Positions 16,743 to 26,600 of a stretch of DNA of 64,000 nt are shown one piece after another. The notes beneath the pieces are model-generated. The model was given only the letters and a program-made list of their open reading frames with translations. It searched no databases and was not told the DNA's origin. Where the stretch lies: contig JABGUL010000027.1 of assembly GCA_018646605.1 (NCBI GenBank), forward strand, positions 124,001 to 188,000, read 5' to 3'. This stretch comes from Flavobacteriaceae bacterium (GTDB lineage Bacteria; Bacteroidota; Bacteroidia; Flavobacteriales; Flavobacteriaceae). How positions within the stretch are numbered: the stretch's first letter is position 1; the number at the start of each line of letters is the position of its first letter. The position numbers were made by a program, and so were the translations under genes.

Positions 16743-17762
16743 ATGAAAAAGACATTTATTTGTTGTAAGAATTGCGAAATGCAGTTTGAAAGTAGTTTTC
16801 AGTTTTGCCCATATTGTGGTCAAAAGTCAAACGATGAGCTTACCATTGGTTTGCTTTTTTATAATACTATTAGTAATTATTTCTCTTTTGACGCTCGTTT
16901 TTTCAAAAGCTTTTTTCCTTTGATTTTTAGACCTGGATATTTGGCAAATCGTTTTATAGCGGGAAAACGTCTTATGTATTTGCATCCCGCACAGCTGTAT
17001 TTATTCATTTCGGTAGTATTTTTCTTTCTTCTATCATTTACAATAGTTAGAAAACAAGTTGAGGATTTTGATATAACATTAAAAAAGACATTTGATAAGC
17101 CCTTAATAATTGAGGGGAATCAAGTTGAAGTATCTCAAGTTTGGGATTCGATTCAGTATGAGCTAAACAGTGCCAATAATCAAGCAAAAGATTCTTTGTT
17201 AATTTCAGAACGTAACAACAGCAATATTTTTGATTTAAATAAAATTGATTCATTAATTTCCTTAAATAGTTCTGATGCTCATATAATCAAGGAAATGGGC
17301 GTAGATGATGACACAAACATGCTTACAATAAAGTTTTATACCCAATTACTAAAACTTTATAAAGAACGAAACGGAGGTCAGTTGTTGCAAGCGTTTTATG
17401 ATACAATTCCGATTTCTTTATTTATATTATTACCAATTTTTGCTTTCATCTTAAAATTATTATTTTACAAAAGAGGACGATATGCCCATCATTTAGTATT
17501 TAGTTTCTATTTTTTTTCATTTTTATTTACCGTATTTAGTATCATTCTTCTGCTAAATGAGTTTATTGATATTCCTGATTGGTTGGATTTTTTAATTGCG
17601 ATTTCAACATTTTTTTATCTTTTGGTAGCGATCAAACGATTTTATAAGCACGATTGGCTTTTAAGTTTATTTAAAACAGGGGTAACCACTGTATTTTACC
17701 TACTTTTTGTTATCCCTATAGCAATCGTTATTATGAGTGGAGTTAGTTTATTGTTTTATTGA
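16743..17762 (+). CDS. DUF3667-type membrane protein with zinc ribbon
   Basis: The 339-residue protein starts with a zinc ribbon: C8-x2-C11 and C22-x2-C25. It continues with a conserved juxtamembrane stretch (FRPGYLANRFIAGKR and MYLHPAQLYLF) that defines DUF3667-like proteins. One helix follows near 85-105, then a polar loop of about 110 residues and four more hydrophobic segments to the end. Function is unknown. It stands alone between prfB and the ABC-F gene. Confidence 0.78.
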   Translation: MKKTFICCKNCEMQFESSFQFCPYCGQKSNDELTIGLLFYNTISNYFSFDARFFKSFFPLIFRPGYLANRFIAGKRLMYLHPAQLYLFISVVFFFLLSFTIVRKQVEDFDITLKKTFDKPLIIEGNQVEVSQVWDSIQYELNSANNQAKDSLLISERNNSNIFDLNKIDSLISLNSSDAHIIKEMGVDDDTNMLTIKFYTQLLKLYKERNGGQLLQAFYDTIPISLFILLPIFAFILKLLFYKRGRYAHHLVFSFYFFSFLFTVFSIILLLNEFIDIPDWLDFLIAISTFFYLLVAIKRFYKHDWLLSLFKTGVTTVFYLLFVIPIAIVIMSGVSLLFY

Positions 17763-17764
17763 TT

Positions 17765-17854
17765 TTAATCCAGTTTTTTAAAGGATAGCCCAATAAAAAT
17801 AATAGCAGAAAAGAGTGCACCTTTTGCTACTTTATGATTAAGAAGATTAGTGAG
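17765..17854 (-). pseudogene. Possible decayed C-terminal fragment of a membrane protein
   Basis: A 29-codon stretch between two stops on the minus strand has no start codon of its own. It reads like the end of a membrane protein: a polar segment (LLNHKVAKG), a hydrophobic helix (ALFSAIIFIGLSF) and a basic tail KKLD before TAA. The parent family cannot be named. AT-rich DNA can produce such strings by chance, so this is a weak call. Confidence 0.25.
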
Positions 17855-17922
17855 TTAATAAATCAGATTGCTTTTTTATTCCCGATTCTGAATCCGTACT
17901 TTTAGCAAAAATAAAGTCACCT

Positions 17923-19788
17923 ATGAATCTACTATCTGTAGAAGGCGTTTCAAAATCTTATGGCGAACGCATAATCTTTGAGCCACTCTCCTTTGGAATT
18001 AGTATAGGTCAAAAAATCGCGTTAATTGCAAAAAACGGAAGTGGCAAAACCACTTTGTTGAAAATAATTGCTAAGCAAGACACCCCCGACACAGGAGAAG
18101 TGAATTACAGAAAAGGCACTCATATTTCTTATTTAGCACAAGAACCCTCTTTAAAACCTAACCTTACGGTTGAAGAGACTATTTTGAGTTCAGGTAACAA
18201 AACCCTTCAGGTAATTGAGCAATATGAAAAAGCATTACTTAAAACAGATGATGCAGATGCTTATCAAAAAGCATTTGAGGCCATGGATCAGCACGAAGCT
18301 TGGGATTTTGAAACCCAATACAAGCAAATGTTAAGCAAGCTTAAGTTGGGTGATTTAACAATGAAGGTATCAGCTCTTTCTGGTGGCCAAAAAAAGCGTT
18401 TAGCATTATGTACGGCGTTACTAGAAAAGCCAGACCTTTTGATTTTAGATGAGCCTACTAATCATCTGGATATGGAAATGATAGAATGGCTTGAGGCTTA
18501 TTTTATTAAAGAAAAACTAACCTTACTCATGGTAACTCACGATCGATATTTTTTGGAACGTGTATGCAATGAGATTATCGAGTTGGATGAAGGGGATATT
18601 TTTACATATAAAGGAAGCTACTCCTATTATTTGGAAAAACGCGCCATCCGAATTGCCCATGAAGAAACAGTTGCGCACAAGACCAAGCGTCATTTTGTAA
18701 AAGAATTGGAGTGGATGCGACGTCAACCAAAAGCAAGAACTACAAAATCGAAATCGCGTATAGATGATTTTAAAATTATTAAGGAAAAAGCACAGCAACG
18801 TAGAAATGATCATGAGGTACAGCTAGAAATTAACATGGAGCGTCTAGGCTCTAAAATGATTGAAATGCATAAGGTTTCTAAAGCCTTTAAAGAAAACATT
18901 ATTCTCGATCAATTTGATTATAATTTTCAAAGGAATGACCGAATAGGTATCATAGGAAAAAATGGAACAGGGAAATCAACATTGCTAAATTTATTGACGG
19001 ATACTATTCAACCTGATTCTGGAAAAATTATTCGTGGAGAAACTCTAAAATTCGGGTATTATACGCAAGGTGGTATCAAGATTAAAAAAGGCCAAAAGGT
19101 AATTGAGGTTATTCAGGAATACGGAGAATTCATTCCCCTCAAAAAGGGCAAAAAAATATCTGCTCAGCAGTTGCTTGAGCGTTTTTTGTTTGACCGAAAA
19201 AAACAATTTGATTTTGTGGAAAAATTGAGTGGAGGGGAGCTAAAACGTTTATACCTATGTACTGTTTTAATTCAAAATCCGAATTTCCTTATTCTTGATG
19301 AGCCTACTAACGACCTGGACATTATTACACTCAATGTTTTAGAAAGTTTTTTATTAGATTTTCCAGGATGTTTGTTAGTGGTTTCTCACGATCGTTATTT
19401 TATGGATAAAATTGTAGATCATCTTTTTGTATTAAAAGGACAAGGTGAGATTGAAGATTTTCCTGGGAATTATTCTGATTACCGAGCTTATGAAGGAGAA
19501 AACCAATCCGATAGTGAAGTGATTGAGAAAAAAACTAAAAATGAATGGAAAAAAAGTGAGCGTTCTTCAAAAGGTCTTTCTTATCAGGATCAGCAAGCTT
19601 TTAAGAAGCTAGAGAAGGCGATTCAAAAACTAGAGATAGAAAAAGTGGTTCTTCAAAATCGTTTTGTAAATGAGACTTTAAATTCTAAGGAAATAAAAGA
19701 TCTTTCTATTGCCTTAAAAGAAATAGAATCTGATTTGAATCAAAAATCAGATCAATGGCTTGAGTTTTCAATATTACTGGAAGAGTAG
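17923..19788 (+). CDS. ABC-F family ATPase (Uup/EttA-like)
   Basis: The 621-residue soluble protein has two ABC domains in tandem and no membrane segment. Walker A motifs are AKNGSGKTTLL near residue 37 and GKNGTGKSTLL near 348. Signatures LSGGQKKRL and LSGGELKRL and Walker B LLILDEPTNHLD and FLILDEPTNDLD are intact. A charged linker with ARTTKSKSR lies between the domains, and a C-terminal coiled coil (about 540-621) is present. ABC-F proteins act on the ribosome E site or in DNA-related roles. The Uup-like subgroup is suggested by the coiled-coil tail but is not certain. Confidence 0.9.
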   Translation: MNLLSVEGVSKSYGERIIFEPLSFGISIGQKIALIAKNGSGKTTLLKIIAKQDTPDTGEVNYRKGTHISYLAQEPSLKPNLTVEETILSSGNKTLQVIEQYEKALLKTDDADAYQKAFEAMDQHEAWDFETQYKQMLSKLKLGDLTMKVSALSGGQKKRLALCTALLEKPDLLILDEPTNHLDMEMIEWLEAYFIKEKLTLLMVTHDRYFLERVCNEIIELDEGDIFTYKGSYSYYLEKRAIRIAHEETVAHKTKRHFVKELEWMRRQPKARTTKSKSRIDDFKIIKEKAQQRRNDHEVQLEINMERLGSKMIEMHKVSKAFKENIILDQFDYNFQRNDRIGIIGKNGTGKSTLLNLLTDTIQPDSGKIIRGETLKFGYYTQGGIKIKKGQKVIEVIQEYGEFIPLKKGKKISAQQLLERFLFDRKKQFDFVEKLSGGELKRLYLCTVLIQNPNFLILDEPTNDLDIITLNVLESFLLDFPGCLLVVSHDRYFMDKIVDHLFVLKGQGEIEDFPGNYSDYRAYEGENQSDSEVIEKKTKNEWKKSERSSKGLSYQDQQAFKKLEKAIQKLEIEKVVLQNRFVNETLNSKEIKDLSIALKEIESDLNQKSDQWLEFSILLEE

Positions 19789-19888
19789 ATATTGCTTTAT
19801 TCATTAAACGGTTGAAAAAAAATCAGTGGCCTATAAATTCAATTCACTTGTTTTTAGTAGTTTTAAAATTCACTAAATAAAAAATAGC

Positions 19889-22321
19889 ATGAACAAAATA
19901 ACTTATTCCACGATTCTTTTATTATTAATTATTGGGGTTAATGCACAAAATAGAGTCAATAAAAATAAAGAAGAAGTTAAGGCCTCACTATTAGATAAGT
20001 CAGAAGCTTATTCAGGCTTTTTTGATTTCAATTACAGTCCGGAAAAAGACGCTATCTACATGACAGTAAAAAAATTAGATGAGCAATTTTTGTATGTAAA
20101 TAGTTTAAGTCAAGGGATAGGAAGTAATGATATTGGTTTAGACCGGGGGCAATTAGGAAATGAACGTGTAGTATACTTTTCCAAAGCAGGGAATAAATTA
20201 TTGTTGATTCAGCCCAATCTTCGCTACCGATCAACTTCAGACAACCCCTTAGAACAAAGATCCATTAAAGAAGCATTTGCGAAGTCTGTATTATTTGGTT
20301 TTCCTATCGAGGAAACTAAGGATGGGAAATACATTATCAATCTGACTCCTTTTTTATTACAGGATGCCCATGGGGTTTCAAAGCGTTTGAAGCGAAGCAA
20401 GCAGGGAAGTTTTAGTATAGACAAAAGCCGTTCTACAGTTTATTTGGCTCGTACAAAAGCTTTTCCTTTAAATGTGGAATTCGATATGTTATTAACCTTT
20501 ACTGGAAATGCTGAAGGAGGTCTGCTACGATCAGTAACGCCCACTCCAGATGCAGTTACAGTTCATCAACATCATTCTTTTGTTGCCCTACCGGATGCTA
20601 AATATACACCTCGTGATTTTGACCCAAGATCAGGTGTTAATGCCTTACGGTTTTATGATTATTCAACACCTGTAAGTAGCGCTACAGAAAAAAAATATAT
20701 TTACCGTCATCGATTGGAAAAGAAAGATCCATCTGCATCAGTTAGTGAGGCGGTTGAGCCCATTATTTATTATTTAGATAACGGTACGCCAGAGCCCGTT
20801 CGTTCTGCGCTTATGGAAGGGGGTAGCTGGTGGAATCAAGCCTTTGAAAGTATTGGTTATAAAGATGCTTTTCAGGTTAAAATCCTCCCTGATGATGCTG
20901 ATCCTTTAGATGTTCGATACAACGTAATTCAATGGGTACATCGATCTACTCGAGGCTGGAGTTATGGCTCAAGTGTAGCAGATCCAAGAACGGGAGAAAT
21001 TATTAAAGGACACGTGAGTTTAGGTAGCCTTAGAATTCGTCAAGACTTTATGATTGCTTTAGGTTTAACCGAGGCTCCTTTTGATCCCAATAATAATAAA
21101 GAACAAGCGGCACTTGAGATGGCCTTAGCTAGAATCAGACAATTATCAGCACATGAGATTGGACATACATTAGGTTTTGCACACAATTTTGCTGCAAGTG
21201 CAAAGTCACGCACTTCTGTAATGGATTATCCACATCCAAATCTTTCTTTGGAATCAGATGAAATAAAATTCGATAAAGCCTATGAAGTAGGTATTGGTTC
21301 ATGGGATAAAGTAAGTGTGGGCTATGCGTACAGTGATTTTCCAGAAGGCACAGATGAAAAAGGTGCACTAAATTCAATTCTTGAGGAAAGTGTAAAAGAA
21401 GGCCATCGTTTTATCAGTGATAGTGATGCGCGCCCTATTGGTGGAGCACATCCTAAAGCACATCTTTGGGATAATGGAAGCCTTGCGACTACTGAATTAG
21501 CCAAATTAATGCAAATTCGAGCCAAAGCACTCGGTCATCTGGATTTAAATCATCTACGACCTGGAGAGCCATACAGTGCTTTAGAGGATCGTTTTGTACC
21601 CATGTATCTTTTACATCGCTATCAAGTTGAAGCTGTGGTAAAGTTAATAGGAGGGGTGGATTATGATTATGCTGTAAAAGGTCCCAAAACATATGCAACA
21701 ACAACGCTTGATTCAACTACTCAACGAAATGCGCTTCTTGCTTTTCTGGGTGCCCTTAGCCCTGAAGCTTTGAAAATACCCGAACATCTTTATTCTTTAT
21801 TGCATCCTCGTTCTTTTTCAAATCCACGTGGGCGTGAAAACTTTTTATCCCAAACAGGAGTAAGTTTTGATTATTTAGGAATTGCTAGTAGCTTGAGTGA
21901 CGCATTAATTGGGATGTTATTGCATCCGGAGCGTGCCAATCGATTGGTTATGCAATCAGGATTTGATTCAAATCAACTGTCATTAAACGAGGCTATAAGT
22001 ACCTTGATAAAAAATCATTTTAGAGTTTCTCCAAGAAATCCCCATGAGCGACAATTAAATGAAATTGTAAAAGCAAATATTTTAAATCATCTAATGGCTT
22101 TAGGTCAAAACAGTTTGTCTAGTACCATTACAAAAGCAGTTGTTTATGAGCAAATAGTTTCTTTAGATCGTTTGTTGGCTGGACAAAGTGAAGCTAACTA
22201 TACGAATTATTATCGTGGAGAAATTCAAAAGTATTTTGATCATCCAAATGATTTCAGACCTTCCTCATCTGAACGATTACCTGATGGATCTCCTATAGGA
22301 TCTTTTTCGTGTGATAACTAA
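19889..22321 (+). CDS. Zinc-dependent metalloprotease (DUF5117-like, metzincin motif)
   Basis: The 810-residue protein has a signal peptide (MNKITYSTILLLLIIGVNA). The catalytic motif HEIGHTLGFAH near residue 421 matches HExxHxxGxxH with three zinc-binding His and a catalytic Glu, and a VMDYPHPN turn follows. The upstream half contains an organised beta-rich domain (SGFFDFNYSPEKDAIYM, LNVEFDMLLTF) as in DUF5117/DUF5118 proteins. It is probably periplasmic or secreted; the substrate is unknown. It lacks an obvious type IX sorting domain at the C-terminus. Confidence 0.85.
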   Translation: MNKITYSTILLLLIIGVNAQNRVNKNKEEVKASLLDKSEAYSGFFDFNYSPEKDAIYMTVKKLDEQFLYVNSLSQGIGSNDIGLDRGQLGNERVVYFSKAGNKLLLIQPNLRYRSTSDNPLEQRSIKEAFAKSVLFGFPIEETKDGKYIINLTPFLLQDAHGVSKRLKRSKQGSFSIDKSRSTVYLARTKAFPLNVEFDMLLTFTGNAEGGLLRSVTPTPDAVTVHQHHSFVALPDAKYTPRDFDPRSGVNALRFYDYSTPVSSATEKKYIYRHRLEKKDPSASVSEAVEPIIYYLDNGTPEPVRSALMEGGSWWNQAFESIGYKDAFQVKILPDDADPLDVRYNVIQWVHRSTRGWSYGSSVADPRTGEIIKGHVSLGSLRIRQDFMIALGLTEAPFDPNNNKEQAALEMALARIRQLSAHEIGHTLGFAHNFAASAKSRTSVMDYPHPNLSLESDEIKFDKAYEVGIGSWDKVSVGYAYSDFPEGTDEKGALNSILEESVKEGHRFISDSDARPIGGAHPKAHLWDNGSLATTELAKLMQIRAKALGHLDLNHLRPGEPYSALEDRFVPMYLLHRYQVEAVVKLIGGVDYDYAVKGPKTYATTTLDSTTQRNALLAFLGALSPEALKIPEHLYSLLHPRSFSNPRGRENFLSQTGVSFDYLGIASSLSDALIGMLLHPERANRLVMQSGFDSNQLSLNEAISTLIKNHFRVSPRNPHERQLNEIVKANILNHLMALGQNSLSSTITKAVVYEQIVSLDRLLAGQSEANYTNYYRGEIQKYFDHPNDFRPSSSERLPDGSPIGSFSCDN

Positions 22322-22335
22322 CGATAGCATAATAT

Positions 22336-23358
22336 ATGATTGTAAACCTAATAAGTGATACCGTAACAAAACCTTCTGACGGAATGTTAGAGGCAATGTT
22401 TGCTGCTCAAGTTGGTGATGATGTTTTTAAGGAAGATCTTTCTGTAAATACATTGGAGATTGAAGTGGCAGAACTTTTTGGAATGGAAGCGGCCTTATTC
22501 TTTCCCTCTGGGACAATGGCAAACCAAACAGCAATAAAATTGCATACACAACCTGGTGAACAATTGATTTGTGATCATTATGCCCATGTTTATAATTATG
22601 AAGGGGGAGGAGTAAGTTTCAATTCAGGTGTTTCTTGTCGTTTAATTGAAGGGGATAGAGGGAGGATTACAGCTACTCAAATTGCAGATTGTATTAATCC
22701 ACCTGATTTTTATCACAGTCCAAAAACAAGTTTAGTCTGTTTGGAAAACACAACCAATAAAGGGGGGGGAGCAGTTTACGATTTTAATGAGATTATTACT
22801 ATTCGTGAACTATGCAACAAACATGATTTAGCCCTTCATTTAGATGGAGCACGATTATGGAATGCCTTAGAGGTGACCAATGAAAAACCCAAAGCATACG
22901 GAAAAATATTTGACACCATTTCTTTGTGTTTAAGTAAAGGGTTGGGGTGTCCTGTAGGTTCTATTCTGCTAGGCTCAAAGAAGCATATTAATGAAGCGAT
23001 TCGAATTCGTAAAATTTTTGGTGGAGGTATGCGACAAGCCGGATATCTCGCTGCTGCAGGCTCTTATGCGATAAAAAACCATAGAGTAGAATTAAACGAG
23101 GATCATCGTAAGGCTAAAGAGATTGAAGCCGTTTTATTGCGTTGTGATTATGTGGAAAAAGTAGAGCCAGTATCAACTAATATTGTTATTTTTTCCTTAA
23201 TTTCGGGTAATTCCGAATTAAATTTTATTGATAATTTAAACCAAAAAGGAATACGTTTAATTGCCCTTGGGAAAGGGAAGCTCCGAATTGTAACCCACCG
23301 TGATTATACTCAAACACAGCATGATTATGTGTTAACAACTTTAACAAAAATGTATTGA
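22336..23358 (+). CDS. ltaE: Low-specificity L-threonine aldolase
   Basis: The 340-residue PLP enzyme has the threonine aldolase opening DTVTKPSDGMLEAM and VGDDVFKED. FPSGTMANQTAI follows, with HLDGARLWNA (PLP-pairing Asp) and CLSKGLGCPVGS carrying the PLP Lys near residue 196. It cleaves threonine or allo-threonine to glycine and acetaldehyde. It lies 14 bp after the protease gene and 1 bp before the S9 peptidase gene on the same strand, so the three may share a transcript. GGGMRQAGYLAAAG is also typical. Confidence 0.9.
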   Translation: MIVNLISDTVTKPSDGMLEAMFAAQVGDDVFKEDLSVNTLEIEVAELFGMEAALFFPSGTMANQTAIKLHTQPGEQLICDHYAHVYNYEGGGVSFNSGVSCRLIEGDRGRITATQIADCINPPDFYHSPKTSLVCLENTTNKGGGAVYDFNEIITIRELCNKHDLALHLDGARLWNALEVTNEKPKAYGKIFDTISLCLSKGLGCPVGSILLGSKKHINEAIRIRKIFGGGMRQAGYLAAAGSYAIKNHRVELNEDHRKAKEIEAVLLRCDYVEKVEPVSTNIVIFSLISGNSELNFIDNLNQKGIRLIALGKGKLRIVTHRDYTQTQHDYVLTTLTKMY

Positions 23359-23359
23359 T

Positions 23360-25498
23360 ATGCGTATCCCTATTTTAATTTCAAGTTTGATTTTTGTAAT
23401 CCCGTTTACATCATGTAAAAACAAAATAAAAATGAATTTTGATACTACAACTCAAGCTCCTATTGCAGAGCCAATTCCATACCAACTTAAAGAACATAAT
23501 GATATACGTGTGGACGATTATTATTGGTTAAAAGAAAGGGATAATCCTGAAGTTATTGATTATTTAGAACGTGAAAATGATTATTTCAAAAAAATGACCG
23601 ATGATTCTGAGTCTTTTCGAGAAGATCTTTTTGAGGAGCTAAAAAGTAGAATAAAAGAAGATGATGAATCAGTACCTTATTTTTATAATGATTACTGGTA
23701 TATCACTCGATTTGAAAAAGGACAACAGTATCCAATTTATATTAGAAAAAAAGATTCTTTAGACGCTGCTGAAGAGGTTTTGTTTGATTGTAATAAAATG
23801 GCCGAAGGGTTAGATTATTTTCGTTTAGTTGGAGTAAATGTTAGTCCCGACAATACCAAAGTCGTTTATGGAATTGATACAGAGTCAAGAAGAAAATATA
23901 CACTTTGCGTTAAAGATCTTTTAACGAATGAAGTACAAAAGACTAAAATTGAAAATACAACAGGAAATGCTGCTTGGGCATTAGACAACCAGCATTTTTT
24001 CTATGTTTATAAAAACCCTGAGACCCTTCGTTCAGAAAGTATTTTTAGACATGACATTAAATCTCCAACAAGTGGTGATGCTTTAATCTTTAAGGAAGAT
24101 GATGAAACTTTTTCGACTTATGTTAGGGAATCAAAATCACATGAATATATTTTTATTTCTTCCTTTAGTACACTCACTTCAGAACATCAGTTTGTAAAGG
24201 CTGACACTCCTCTCGAGAAGTTTGAAATAATTCAACCTAGACTTAGAGGATTGGAATACAGCGTGGAACAATTTGAGGATCATTTTTATATTTTAACCAA
24301 TATAGACGATTCCAAAAACTTTAAGATTGTAAAAACTCCAATACTCAATTCATCAATTGAACATTGGGAAACAATATTAGATCATAGAGAGGATGTTTTG
24401 TTAGAAGATTTTGAAATTTTCAAAGAATATTGGGTAATTACAGAGCGTGAACAAGGACTCACAAAAATTCGTATTCAAAGATGGGATCAAACAGAGGATT
24501 ATTTTTTACCGATAATAGGGGAGACCTATAGTCTTTATGCCGGTTTTAATCCTAGTTTTGAAACGACTAAACTTCGTTATGGATTTACGTCATTGACAAC
24601 TCCTAGCAGTCTTTTTGAGTTTGATATGGCAGATAAATCCCAGACCTTATTAAAACAGCAAGAGATTGTGGATACTGATTTTGACTCTAAAAATTATATC
24701 GAAAAGCGTGTATGGGCTGAAGCAAGAGATGGAGTTCAAGTACCAATTTCTATTGTGCATCATAAAGACACTGAGTTAACTGAGGAAACTCCCTTTCTTT
24801 TATATGCATATGGATCGTATGGTTCAACCATAGACCCTCGATTTTCAAGTACTCGATTGAGTCTACTAAACAGAGGTTTTGTTTTTGGAATTGCTCATAT
24901 CCGTGGGAGTGAATATTTAGGACGCCAATGGTACGAGGATGGTAAATTATTAAAAAAGAAAAATACTTTTAATGATTTTATAGATTGTTCTAAATACCTT
25001 ATTGAAAATAATTACACTAGTGCTTCTCATCTTCATGCATTGGGAGGATCCGCTGGAGGCTTACTTATGGGAGTCATTGTAAATGATGCACCCAATTTGT
25101 ATCGAAGTGTAACAGCTGCTGTTCCTTTTGTTGATGTTGTAACAACTATGTTGGATTCTAGCATTCCCTTGACGACTAGTGAATACGATGAATGGGGTAA
25201 TCCAAACGATAAAGATTATTATGAGTACATGAAATCCTATTCTCCTTACGATAATGTTAAGGCTCAAGCATATCCTAATTTGCTAATAACCGCAGGGTAT
25301 CATGATTCCCAAGTACAATACTGGGAACCAGCTAAATGGGCTGCAAAATTAAGAACCTTAAAAACGGATACTAACGTTTTATTTTTAAGCACGAATATGG
25401 AAGCTGGTCATAGCGGAGCATCAGGCCGATTTGATGCCCTAAAAGAAACTGCAAAAGAATTTGCTTTCATGTTGCAGTTAGAAGGTAAAGCAGAGTAA
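23360..25498 (+). CDS. S9 family peptidase (oligopeptidase B-like), probable lipoprotein
   Basis: The 712-residue protein starts with a lipoprotein-like signal (MRIPILISSLIFVIPFTSC). A beta-propeller (about 60-440) precedes an alpha/beta-hydrolase domain. The nucleophile is in GGSAGGLLMG near residue 565. The Asp lies in TAGYHDSQVQY and the His in AGHSGASGRF near 688. HIRGSEYLGRQWYEDGK is an oligopeptidase B-type segment. These enzymes cleave short peptides, oligopeptidase B after basic residues. A lipid anchor is inferred from the TSC box. Confidence 0.9.
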   Translation: MRIPILISSLIFVIPFTSCKNKIKMNFDTTTQAPIAEPIPYQLKEHNDIRVDDYYWLKERDNPEVIDYLERENDYFKKMTDDSESFREDLFEELKSRIKEDDESVPYFYNDYWYITRFEKGQQYPIYIRKKDSLDAAEEVLFDCNKMAEGLDYFRLVGVNVSPDNTKVVYGIDTESRRKYTLCVKDLLTNEVQKTKIENTTGNAAWALDNQHFFYVYKNPETLRSESIFRHDIKSPTSGDALIFKEDDETFSTYVRESKSHEYIFISSFSTLTSEHQFVKADTPLEKFEIIQPRLRGLEYSVEQFEDHFYILTNIDDSKNFKIVKTPILNSSIEHWETILDHREDVLLEDFEIFKEYWVITEREQGLTKIRIQRWDQTEDYFLPIIGETYSLYAGFNPSFETTKLRYGFTSLTTPSSLFEFDMADKSQTLLKQQEIVDTDFDSKNYIEKRVWAEARDGVQVPISIVHHKDTELTEETPFLLYAYGSYGSTIDPRFSSTRLSLLNRGFVFGIAHIRGSEYLGRQWYEDGKLLKKKNTFNDFIDCSKYLIENNYTSASHLHALGGSAGGLLMGVIVNDAPNLYRSVTAAVPFVDVVTTMLDSSIPLTTSEYDEWGNPNDKDYYEYMKSYSPYDNVKAQAYPNLLITAGYHDSQVQYWEPAKWAAKLRTLKTDTNVLFLSTNMEAGHSGASGRFDALKETAKEFAFMLQLEGKAE

Positions 25499-25544
25499 TA
25501 TATTTTGATTAAATTTGTATAAATTTTGTTTTTAAATACAAAGT

Positions 25545-26600
25545 ATGATTGACCATGTGAATACCTATCAAAACATTCTAGAGCTGATAGGAAACACCCC
25601 TTTAATTAAACTAAATAACATAGTTAAGGAATACGATGGTGCATTTTATGCTAAGTTTGAAGCATTTAATCCGGGTCATTCAAACAAGGACAGAATTGCA
25701 ATCCATATTATAGAATCAGCAGAGCGTAAAGGAATATTAAAACCTGGCGCAACAATCATTGAAACTACATCTGGAAACACAGGGTTTAGTTTAGCAATGG
25801 TTTCTATGATTAGAGGTTACAATTGTATTTTGGCTGTTAGCTCAAAGTCCTCAAAGGATAAAATAAATATGTTAAGTTCAATGGGAGCTCAAGTTCATGT
25901 ATGTCCTGCAAATGTTGCTGCAGATGATCCAAGATCGTATTATCAAGTAGCTAAACGTTTGCACAGTGAGATAAAGGAGTCTGTTTACATAAACCAGTAC
26001 TTTAATGAATTAAATGTTGAAGCACATTACAAATCTACTGGTCCAGAAATTTGGGAGCAAACCAAAGGAAAAATAACACATCTAGTTGCGAGTAGTGGAA
26101 CTGGTGGTACAATTTCAGGTTGCGCAAAGTATTTAAAAGAAATGAATCCTGATATTACCATTATTGGAGTAGATGCTTATGGATCGGTGTTGAAAAAGTA
26201 TCACGAAACCCAAGAGTTTGATACCAATGAAATTTATCCTTATCGAATTGAAGGTTTAGGTAAAAATTTAATACCTACAGCAACTCATTTTGATCTAATT
26301 GATTTTTTTGTCAAAGTGACTGATGAGGAGAGCGCACATACTGCAAGGAAAATAACTAAATCTGAAGGTATGTTTGTCGGTTATACTTCAGGGGCAGCAA
26401 TGCAAGCCATTCATCAATTGGCTGAAGAGAAATATTTTGATAAAAACAGTAACGTAGTTGTTATTTTTCCAGATCATGGTTCACGCTACATGAGTAAGAT
26501 ATATAATGAAGAATGGATGGAAGAACAGGGATTTTTCGATGCTTCCAACGAATCACATCAAAACATACAATACATTAAAGATATTACATCCAAAAAATGA
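25545..26600 (+). CDS. Cysteine-synthase-like PLP enzyme, candidate cysteate synthase
   Basis: The 351-residue protein has the fold of O-acetylserine sulfhydrylase and cystathionine beta-synthase. The PLP Lys is K48 in NPGHSNKDR, where usual enzymes have [19 protein letters not shown] (substrate loop), [10 protein letters not shown] (phosphate cup) and TSGAAMQA are present. It ends ATGA with the next gene, a serine-palmitoyltransferase-like enzyme. In Bacteroidota such pairs have been linked to capnine (sulfonolipid) synthesis, where this enzyme would make cysteate from a serine derivative and sulfite. Ordinary cysteine synthesis is the alternative. Confidence 0.8.
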   Translation: MIDHVNTYQNILELIGNTPLIKLNNIVKEYDGAFYAKFEAFNPGHSNKDRIAIHIIESAERKGILKPGATIIETTSGNTGFSLAMVSMIRGYNCILAVSSKSSKDKINMLSSMGAQVHVCPANVAADDPRSYYQVAKRLHSEIKESVYINQYFNELNVEAHYKSTGPEIWEQTKGKITHLVASSGTGGTISGCAKYLKEMNPDITIIGVDAYGSVLKKYHETQEFDTNEIYPYRIEGLGKNLIPTATHFDLIDFFVKVTDEESAHTARKITKSEGMFVGYTSGAAMQAIHQLAEEKYFDKNSNVVVIFPDHGSRYMSKIYNEEWMEEQGFFDASNESHQNIQYIKDITSKK

